From Collinsella aerofaciens (GTDB lineage: Bacteria > Actinomycetota > Coriobacteriia > Coriobacteriales > Coriobacteriaceae): a stretch of DNA of 18,089 bases. A program made the translations under genes and the position numbers. A model generated the notes under the pieces. The model saw nothing but the letters and a program-made list of their open reading frames with translations, ran no database searches and was not told the origin of the DNA. The stretch is taken from assembly GCF_901212495.1 (NCBI RefSeq), contig NZ_CAAKNY010000079.1, forward strand, positions 1-18,089. Direction: 5' to 3'. This document shows positions 6,835 through 12,649 of this stretch, in pieces; position 1 is the first letter of the stretch; the number at the start of each line of letters is the position of its first letter.

Positions 6835-7901
6835 TATGCGTTCCCCTGTTTGGTGCCCTTCATGCGGTACAGCGAGTCCGCAAGAATGGCAGGGTTGTTG
6901 ACGCCAAAGTCGCCCAGGCGCTCCGGGTCCTCGCTGATGTCGTCCATGAGCTCCTGCAACGAGCCGTACTCATCGACGATTTTCTCGGCCACGCCGTCGC
7001 GCACGACGGACACGCGCGAAAGCGTACGCAGGCCCAGCGGCGTCATGACGGAGTCCTCGTCCAGGTCGTCGTAACCCAGAACCGCCGCTACATGCTGTGG
7101 GTCGGACAGGTCCTTAGGCGTCATGCGAGCGAGCTCTGCGCGAATCTTCTCGGCGTTTGCCTCGGAGGAATCGCTCGCGTAGTCACGGATCATCAGGTCG
7201 TATTCGGTATCCATGCTGGAACCGGCAAGCTGCTCGAGCTGCATCTGCACGAGCTTGCCCTGGTTGCCCAGCTTGACGATGCAATCCTTAAGCTCGGTCT
7301 TTGCCTGCTGCATGATCTCGAAGCTCGAGAAAATACCGGTAATGTCGGCGAGCGTAACGTAGTCGTCGAGCTCGAGGGCCGTCAGACGCAGCAGGGAGCG
7401 ATCGAGCGACTGACGGGTAGTCTGGAGCGTGGCGACGAGCTGGTTGACCGAGCTCATGATGGTGGTGACGGGCTGGATCTCGTAGCTCTTGCCGTGAACG
7501 TACACGTTAACGACGGCACGACGGGCCGAGACCGAGATCACGATGGCATCGGTGAGCACCGACATGCGAGCGGCGGTGCGGTGACGCATGCCCGTCTCGC
7601 TCGTGGCGAGCGAGGGATCGGGATTGAGGTGGAAGTTGGCGCGCAGGATCTGGGTGAGGTCGCCGTCGATGACGATGGCACCGTCCATCTTGGAGAGCTC
7701 GAACAGACGGTTCGAGGTAAACGAAATGTTGAGCGGAAAGCCGTCGTTACCGGCAGCGAGCACGTTTTCGGTGTCGCCAACGCAGATAAGGGCGCCCAGG
7801 TGACCGGCGATGATCATGTCGAGGGCGGTGCGGACCGGCTGACCAGGTGCCGTCAGGCGGATGGCCTGTTCCATACGCTTTTGCAGCTCGTTCTTATCCA
7901 A
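6834..7901 (-). CDS. disA: DNA integrity scanning protein, diadenylate cyclase (c-di-AMP synthase)
   Basis: The 355-aa protein makes cyclic di-AMP from two ATP molecules. The N-terminal DAC domain carries the DGA motif (73-75, KMDGAIVID) and GMRHRTA (104-110) with the RHR signature. A helical linker follows, then a C-terminal helix-hairpin-helix DNA-binding region (about 285-345) with which DisA scans branched DNA. Length and motif spacing match B. subtilis DisA. The start is a TTG at 7899-7901, preceded by GGGAG 7 bases upstream; no ATG or GTG exists in frame before a stop. It is first in the disA-ispD-ispF-cysS unit, and its promoter must lie within 7902-8060. radA, its usual upstream neighbour in Firmicutes and many Actinobacteria, is missing here. 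Confidence 0.95.
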   Translation of the reverse strand: MDKNELQKRMEQAIRLTAPGQPVRTALDMIIAGHLGALICVGDTENVLAAGNDGFPLNISFTSNRLFELSKMDGAIVIDGDLTQILRANFHLNPDPSLATSETGMRHRTAARMSVLTDAIVISVSARRAVVNVYVHGKSYEIQPVTTIMSSVNQLVATLQTTRQSLDRSLLRLTALELDDYVTLADITGIFSSFEIMQQAKTELKDCIVKLGNQGKLVQMQLEQLAGSSMDTEYDLMIRDYASDSSEANAEKIRAELARMTPKDLSDPQHVAAVLGYDDLDEDSVMTPLGLRTLSRVSVVRDGVAEKIVDEYGSLQELMDDISEDPERLGDFGVNNPAILADSLYRMKGTKQGNA

Positions 7902-8053
7902 GGCATCGCTCCCATCGCATACGCTCCATAAACGCTAAATAGTTTCTCACGGTTTGCCCCCGCAGCAGCCACGAAATCCGATGCTTACAGAATGAGCGAA
8001 CACAGCCGAGAGCCCCAGCCCAAATGAGCTGCTTATGTGCTAGCATCGGGATT

Positions 8054-8160
8054 CGCATAAATGAGGGAGCAGTCGCGTGATCGGGTTCGCCTCCGATGGC
8101 GCGGCAAGTCAACATACTGGCCGATGCGGCCTGGCTTGCCTTAATGAACGAGACTCGTGG
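8054..8160 (+). ncRNA. yybP-ykoY manganese riboswitch upstream of mntP
   Basis: The leader of mntP folds as a multi-arm aptamer. A closing helix pairs ATGAG (8061-8065) with CTCGT (8154-8158, one G-T pair). It is followed by the conserved GGGAGCAG element, an ATCGG/CCGAT arm, a GGCAAG/CTTGCC arm (8103-8108 with 8134-8139) that encloses GGCC-GATGC-GGCC, and AATGAACGAGAC before the closing strand. The purine-rich 5' element and the GAGAC 3' element fit the yybP-ykoY family, which senses Mn2+ and commonly precedes mntP. A covariance-model search would settle the exact borders. Confidence 0.8.
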
Positions 8161-8195
8161 CTGTGCGCGCAACGCGTACGCCACGGGTCTTTTTT
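8151..8195 (+). terminator. Riboswitch expression platform: intrinsic terminator in the mntP leader
   Basis: CGTGGC(T)GTGCGCG (8156-8169) pairs with CGCGTACGCCACG (8173-8185) around a CAA loop, with one bulge and one G-T pair; AGAC (8151-8154) can add GTCT (8187-8190). A run of six T ends at 8195. The 5' part of this stem shares 8154-8158 with the aptamer's closing helix, so the two are mutually exclusive. Mn2+ binding should therefore prevent termination and switch mntP on. Confidence 0.8.
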
Positions 8196-8248
8196 GTTAC
8201 TCCCCCAAGAGGTACACGCGGGCCCGCCCGCAGAGAGGGAGCCAGACT

Positions 8249-8833
8249 ATGGGACTCGCAGAGCTCGTGTTGCTCGCCGCTGGCCTTTCGATGGACGCCT
8301 TTGCCGTTTCCATCTGCAAGGGTCTTGGCATGAAAAAGATCAACCTTCAGGTCGCCGTGGTACTCGGCCTGTTCTTTGGCGGCTTTCAGGCCGGCATGCC
8401 CGTAATCGGATGGGCGCTCGGCAGTCAATTCATAGGCATCATCGGACCCATCGACCATTGGATTGCCTTTATCCTGCTCGCCTTCATCGGCGGCAAAATG
8501 CTGTGGGAAGCCTTTACCGAAGACAAGGATGAGGATGAAGGCGACGGCAAGGATGCCGAAGAGATTGACCTGGGCGAGTACCTGATCCTCGCCATCGCCA
8601 CCTCAATCGACGCCCTAGCCGTGGGCATCTCGTTTGCGGCGCTCTCGGTCGATATCGTTCCCGCTGTATCGCTTATCGGCGTCACAACGTTTATCTTCTC
8701 CGTCGCCGGCGTAGCGATCGGCCACACCTTTGGCGCGCGCTACGAAAAACCCGCCACCGTCGTGGGTGGCGTCGCGCTCATCCTCATCGGGCTTAAAATC
8801 TTGCTTGAGCATCTGGGGATTTTGGCGCTGTAA
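8249..8833 (+). CDS. mntP: Manganese efflux pump MntP
   Basis: A 194-aa inner-membrane exporter that lowers cytoplasmic Mn2+. Two homologous halves of three membrane helices each carry the family signatures LSMDAFAVSICKG (Asp16) and TSIDALAVGISFA (Asp121). A strongly acidic cytoplasmic loop (about 91-107, EDKDEDEGDGKDAEE) joins the halves. Length fits the family (about 185-195). I chose the ATG at 8249, preceded by GAGAGGGA (8233-8240): an in-frame opening back to 8096 would translate the riboswitch and terminator. It is a single-gene unit controlled by the Mn2+ riboswitch. A possible extended -10 (TGCTAGCAT, 8038-8046) lies just before the aptamer. Expressing the exporter only when Mn2+ is high is consistent with the switch logic. 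Confidence 0.93.
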   Translation: MGLAELVLLAAGLSMDAFAVSICKGLGMKKINLQVAVVLGLFFGGFQAGMPVIGWALGSQFIGIIGPIDHWIAFILLAFIGGKMLWEAFTEDKDEDEGDGKDAEEIDLGEYLILAIATSIDALAVGISFAALSVDIVPAVSLIGVTTFIFSVAGVAIGHTFGARYEKPATVVGGVALILIGLKILLEHLGILAL

Positions 8834-8877
8834 CGCCAGACACAATCGCTCAAAACTCAACGCCAGTACAAGGCCTC

Positions 8878-8946
8878 ATGCAAAGTTTTGCATAATGTCT
8901 TTTCGTGCAGACTTTTGCATGTCATACTGATATGCAAAAGTCTGCA
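8878..8946 (+). promoter_or_regulatory. Palindromic operator and promoter of hipBA
   Basis: A 15-bp perfect inverted repeat, TGCAGACTTTTGCAT (8906-8920) and its complement (8932-8946), flanks an 11-base spacer. A further dyad ATGCAAAG/TTTTGCAT (8878-8893) sits just upstream and shares the TTTTGCAT unit. An extended -10 (TG-T-CATACT, 8920-8928) falls inside the spacer, so a protein bound to the arms would block RNA polymerase. HipB is the natural ligand; this is inferred from known hipBA autoregulation. Confidence 0.7.
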
Positions 8947-8961
8947 TGTTAGGAGATCGCT

Positions 8962-9432
8962 GTGGATACCCTTCCCATCACCACACCGCGCCAAGCTGGC
9001 ATCTATGTGCGCCAGGCACGCGAGGCTCAGGGAATCACCCGTGCGGCCCTCGCTAAAAAAGCCGGTGTTTCGGAGCGCCTGCTCGCATCGCTCGAGCTAG
9101 GAGACGCCACGGGTATTCGGCTCGACAAGCTATTGGCGATCTTCAATGCTCTCGGACTGGCGCTCGCCGCTCAAGGGGATATCGCCAAAACGAATAACGA
9201 GCAATCAGCCAACGTCCCGCATGCTGATCTGCAACCTCGCAGTACCCCCAGACGCCATCACGCCCAACGCCCCTCTCATCGCAACCGTCGTAGTACCGCC
9301 ATTCCGGCTCTTGCAGATGCCCCCTTTACATCCGCACTCTACGACGAGGTCTTCGCCGATTTCGCCATGTCCAATCTCGGAATCTCGATTGCCGCAAACG
9401 CATCTAACCAAACCGGGCCCGAAGGGAAATAG
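8962..9432 (+). CDS. hipB: HipB-like XRE-family antitoxin/repressor
   Basis: A 156-aa protein with a Cro/C1-type helix-turn-helix at about 10-68: RQAREAQGITRAALAKKAGV is the scaffold and first helices, and SERLLASLELGD the recognition region. HipB proteins neutralise HipA by direct binding and repress their own operon through palindromes. The start is GTG at 8962 with AGGAG 6 bases upstream. The stop is 3 bases before hipA, so both are in one operon. E. coli HipB has 88 residues; here residues about 75-156 form an extra tail with an Arg/His-rich segment (TPRRHHAQRPSHRNRR) and a final short acidic-hydrophobic segment (LYDEVFADFAMSNLGISI). The tail might mediate HipA binding or control stability. 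Antitoxin identity is supported by its neighbour more than by its own sequence. Confidence 0.85.
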   Translation: MDTLPITTPRQAGIYVRQAREAQGITRAALAKKAGVSERLLASLELGDATGIRLDKLLAIFNALGLALAAQGDIAKTNNEQSANVPHADLQPRSTPRRHHAQRPSHRNRRSTAIPALADAPFTSALYDEVFADFAMSNLGISIAANASNQTGPEGK

Positions 9433-9435
9433 CCA

Positions 9436-10740
9436 ATGGCCAGAACATCACTTCGGACCATTATTTGCGGCGTACCTGCGGGAACGCTCACGCAAGATGA
9501 GAACGGTCTTATCAGCTTTACCTACGATCATGACTATGACGGGCCAGCCCTATCGACCAACATACCCGTATCGAATCGCACATACGGACAACAGGTCATG
9601 AATCCGTACCTGTTTGGCCTTCTACCCGACAGCGAGGACCAACGAAAAGCGATTGCCGCCGAATTCGACATTAGGCCCAACAATCCCGTTGCGCTGCTCA
9701 GCCATATCGGACTCGACTGTCCGGGCGGCGTGCAATTTTGTGCCGAAGAAGATATCGACGCCGTCTTGCATCGCACTGGCGAATACCGCCCTATAGACGA
9801 CCACGAAATAGCTCTCCGTCTCAAGTCGATCAGAGATGACCGCGATGCATCGTGGATGGGTCTAAATGAAAGTTGGTCACTTGGAGGCAACCAGGGCAAG
9901 TTCGCGCTCGCGTTCATAAACGGCCGCTGGTGCGAATGCATGGGCTCCTCGCCCACGACACATATTTTCAAAAATGGCGTTATCGGATTTAAACTCGAGG
10001 CTCTCAATGAGTTTGTCTGCATGAAAAGCGCCCAGCGCGCCGGTATCGCAACGGCAAACGTCGAATATCGTATGTTTGAGGACGAACCTGCCCTCATTGT
10101 TGAGCGCTATGACCGCGTGAAAGTCGAAGACGGAACGATCAGGCGCCTACATCAAGAAGACCTCTGTCAGGCACTTGGGGTGATGCCCGCCCAAAAGTAC
10201 ACGGCAGACGGCGGCCCAACCACACGCGACATTCAAGAGCTCCTCGTACATACGAGCCACCATCAACTTAACCTGTATCTGTTTACGCAGATACTGTTCT
10301 TCAACGCCATTATCGGCGCACCTGATGCGCATGCGAAAAACTATTCCCTGCTCCTTGGAAACGATGGCACAGCCATGATGACTCGAATGTACGATGTCGC
10401 GTCGGGGTTGGCGTATGAGCGTATGCGCCGCCGGGCGCGCCTTGCCATGAGCGTTGGCGGCGAAAATCGTGTGGGGCGCATCGGTCCAGGCGCTATCCGC
10501 CGATACCACGGTATGAGCGACCCCGCGCTGGAGGCGGCACTCACCGATGCCGGGCTATCCGAGAAGTTTTGCTTTGCGACCATGATGGACCTCGCCTACG
10601 AGGTGCCCATTTGTATGGAAGAGATTATGGACGAATACGCCGACTTGCCCGGCATGGCAGACCTGCGCGAGCATATGCTCGGCCCCGTCCGCGAAAACTG
10701 CCAGCGCACCCTCGACCTCATCAGGGCGGATATGGGCTAG
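9436..10740 (+). CDS. hipA: HipA toxin, Ser/Thr protein kinase
   Basis: A full-length 434-aa HipA. After the N-terminal subdomain (…PYLFGLLPDSEDQRKAIA, 57-74) come the segment SLGGNQGKFAL (148-158), whose Ser148 matches the autophosphorylated Ser150 of E. coli HipA; THIFK (175-179, ATP-binding Lys179); the VERYDR strand (222-227); the substrate-proximal HQEDLCQALG (239-248); the catalytic loop PDAHAKN (296-302, Asp297 and Asn302); and MYDVASG (318-324, Mg2+-binding Asp320). E. coli HipA phosphorylates glutamyl-tRNA synthetase, halting translation and causing persistence; the target here is not known. All kinase residues are present, so it should be active. AAGGGA lies 8 bases before the ATG, inside the end of hipB. 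It ends at a terminator shared with pepD. Confidence 0.93.
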   Translation: MARTSLRTIICGVPAGTLTQDENGLISFTYDHDYDGPALSTNIPVSNRTYGQQVMNPYLFGLLPDSEDQRKAIAAEFDIRPNNPVALLSHIGLDCPGGVQFCAEEDIDAVLHRTGEYRPIDDHEIALRLKSIRDDRDASWMGLNESWSLGGNQGKFALAFINGRWCECMGSSPTTHIFKNGVIGFKLEALNEFVCMKSAQRAGIATANVEYRMFEDEPALIVERYDRVKVEDGTIRRLHQEDLCQALGVMPAQKYTADGGPTTRDIQELLVHTSHHQLNLYLFTQILFFNAIIGAPDAHAKNYSLLLGNDGTAMMTRMYDVASGLAYERMRRRARLAMSVGGENRVGRIGPGAIRRYHGMSDPALEAALTDAGLSEKFCFATMMDLAYEVPICMEEIMDEYADLPGMADLREHMLGPVRENCQRTLDLIRADMG

Positions 10741-10770
10741 GCGCCAATCAATTCACATTTCTTAAAAGAA

Positions 10771-10811
10771 GAGAGGGGGCACCCGTCGCAAAAGCTCGGA
10801 TGCCCCCTCTC
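10771..10811. terminator. Bidirectional terminator between hipA and pepD
   Basis: A perfect 11-bp stem, GAGAGGGGGCA (10771-10781) and TGCCCCCTCTC (10801-10811), has a 19-base loop. On the minus strand TTCTTTTAAG follows, giving a good terminator for pepD; on the plus strand CGTAATGTCATTT follows, which is weaker. The placement between convergent genes supports use by both. Confidence 0.75.
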
Positions 10812-10866
10812 GTAATGTCATTTACAAGCCGCCAGCACGTGGCTCGGACTGCTGCTCGTGCAACCT

Positions 10867-12324
10867 TTACGCAGCGAGGCGCTTGAGGACGTCGATGAGC
10901 AGCTCGTAGAAGCGCTCGGCAGAAGCGAGCTCCATGCTCTCGTCCGGGGTGTGGACATCGGAGAGCGTCGGACCCACGGCGATGGCGTCCAGGCCGTGCA
11001 GGGCCTCGGCGAACAGGCCGCACTCAAGGCCGGCGTGGATGGACTCGATGCGCAGCTCGGAGCCGAAGAGCTCACGATAGCTCTCGACAAAGATGTCGCG
11101 GACCGGCGAATGCTCGGCATAGCTCCAGCCGGGATACTCGAACTCAAACTTGGCGTCGAAGCCCAGAACATCGGCCAGCGTCTGCAGGCGGTCCTTGAAC
11201 TCATTCTGCAGCGAGGTGATCGAGGAGCGCGGGGACAGCATGATCTTGACCTGGTCGTCAGAAGTCGCAACCACACCGATGTTGGAGGAAACCTCGACGG
11301 AGCCGTCGGTGGCGACGTTGCGGCGAATCACGCCGTTAGGGGCAAGACGCAGGGCGCGGATGAGGGCAAGCGCGGACTTCTGGTCCATGGCCTCGACCTC
11401 GGCGTCGTCGGCAATCTCGACGGTGCAGGCAAAGCCGGGGTCGAAGACCTCGAGTTCGGCAGTGACGTCGGCGATGATGCCCTTTGCGATCTGGGCCGCT
11501 GCCTCGGCGGCAGCGTGGTCGGCATAGATCAGAACGGCCTTGCACTCACGGTTGATGGCGTTGTCCTTGGTGCCGCCGTTAAAGCTGACGATGGCGGGCT
11601 CGCCGGCAACCATCAGGCGGTCGATGATACGGGCCATGATGAGGTTGCCGTTGCCGCGCTCCAGGTTGATGTCGGAGCCGGAGTGACCGCCCAGCAGGCC
11701 GGAGATGTCGAGCGTGAGGGTGCTACCGGTCTTGTGCTCGCGCACGATGGGGCAGGTGTAGGTAACAACGACGCCGCCGGCGCAGCTGACGGTGGCAACG
11801 CCCTCTTCCTCGGAGTCAAGGTTAATCATGGTGCGGGCGCTAATCTGGGACTTGTCGAGCGTCTCGGCGCCGACCAGGCCAGTCTCCTCGTCGGTGGTGA
11901 ATACGCACTCGAGAGCGGGGTGAACGATCGAATCGTCATCGAGAACAGTGAGCATCAGAGCGACGGCAATGCCGTTGTCGGCGCCCAGGGTGGTGCCGTT
12001 AGCGGTGAGGACGCCGTCCTTGACGACCAGGTCGATACCATCGGTCGTAAAGTCGTGCTCGACGGAGCCCAGCTTGTCGCACACCATGTCGATGTGGCCC
12101 TGCAGCATGACGGTCGGGGCATTCTCGGCGCCGGCAGAAGCGGGCTTGCGAATGATGACGTTGTAGACCTCGTCCTGATACACGTCAAGGCCGCGCTCCT
12201 TGGCAAACGCGACCAGGAAATCGCTGATGCCCTTCTCGTTGCCAGACCCACGGGGGATCGCGCTGATCTCCTCAAAGAAATGGAACAGCTGGGCGGGCTC
12301 GTAGCCGGTAATCTTGTAGTCCAT
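10867..12324 (-). CDS. pepD: Aminoacyl-histidine dipeptidase (PepD, M20 family)
   Basis: The protein is 485 aa, the same length as E. coli PepD. It is a cytosolic di-zinc peptidase that splits dipeptides such as Xaa-His and recycles amino acids from peptides. Metal ligands and catalytic residues occur at the E. coli positions minus three: His77 and Asp79 (QGHIDMVCDK), Asp116 (GADNG), Glu146/Glu147 (DEETG), Asp170 (NLDSEEEG) and His458 (SDVHTPDE). The lid/dimerisation domain with LLGGHSGSDI and GTKDNAINRE is present. The start at 12324 has AAGGAGG 4 bases upstream; an in-frame opening to 12429 lacks such a site and encodes no family sequence. It is a single gene with its own terminator. A possible -10 (TATACA) lies at 12374-12369. 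Confidence 0.95.
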   Translation of the reverse strand: MDYKITGYEPAQLFHFFEEISAIPRGSGNEKGISDFLVAFAKERGLDVYQDEVYNVIIRKPASAGAENAPTVMLQGHIDMVCDKLGSVEHDFTTDGIDLVVKDGVLTANGTTLGADNGIAVALMLTVLDDDSIVHPALECVFTTDEETGLVGAETLDKSQISARTMINLDSEEEGVATVSCAGGVVVTYTCPIVREHKTGSTLTLDISGLLGGHSGSDINLERGNGNLIMARIIDRLMVAGEPAIVSFNGGTKDNAINRECKAVLIYADHAAAEAAAQIAKGIIADVTAELEVFDPGFACTVEIADDAEVEAMDQKSALALIRALRLAPNGVIRRNVATDGSVEVSSNIGVVATSDDQVKIMLSPRSSITSLQNEFKDRLQTLADVLGFDAKFEFEYPGWSYAEHSPVRDIFVESYRELFGSELRIESIHAGLECGLFAEALHGLDAIAVGPTLSDVHTPDESMELASAERFYELLIDVLKRLAA

Positions 12325-12595
12325 GGTGCCTCCTTGGCGCAACTGGTTAGACAATAAGACATGCGCCTTGTATATTCCCAGACTTCGTTTGCATAAATCA
12401 GTCGAAAACGCCGAGCGCTCTCGCATCATCGGCTAACGGTGGGAAAACACCACTTTATTAAGATAAAGCAGGTTAGACGGGCCGCGCCGAAGGGACGTTT
12501 GACCCTTCAACCAACCTCAACGCTTGATCAACGTTTATGCATACGCCATTGGTATGTTTAATGAGATTTACTTTTAACGAAGGGGCCTTTTCAAC
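12325..12595. other. Intergenic region between clpC and pepD with several small dyads
   Basis: No coding frame is convincing. Three small inverted repeats occur in a row: GGTG-GGAAAA-CACC (12438-12451), CTTTAT-TAAG-ATAAAG (12453-12468) and GAAGGG-ACGTTTGA-CCCTTC (12489-12508). An 8-bp palindrome TTGATCAA lies at 12524-12531. None is followed by a T run. They lie upstream of pepD and downstream of clpC, so they may be operator sites for pepD or a small RNA; nothing in the sequence decides between these. Confidence 0.4.
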
Positions 12596-12624
12596 AGAAA
12601 AAGGGCGCTCCTTTGGAACGCCCT
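12596..12624 (-). terminator. Terminator of clpC
   Basis: In the minus direction AGGGCGTTCC (12624-12615), loop AAA and GGAGCGCCCT (12611-12602) form a 10-bp stem with one T-G pair, followed by TTTTTCTG. It lies 26 bases after the clpC stop and is a textbook intrinsic terminator. Confidence 0.9.
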
Positions 12625-12649
12625 CGTGGACACAAGGTTTTGTTACGCC

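Noticed and set aside
8096..8248. An N-terminal extension of mntP starting at 8096
   Set aside because: It would translate the riboswitch and the terminator. The ATG at 8249 has a strong ribosome binding site and gives the family-standard length.
10858..12357. A 499-codon plus-strand open frame opposite pepD
   Set aside because: PepD metal ligands on the minus strand match E. coli with a constant offset, so the plus-strand frame is a shadow.
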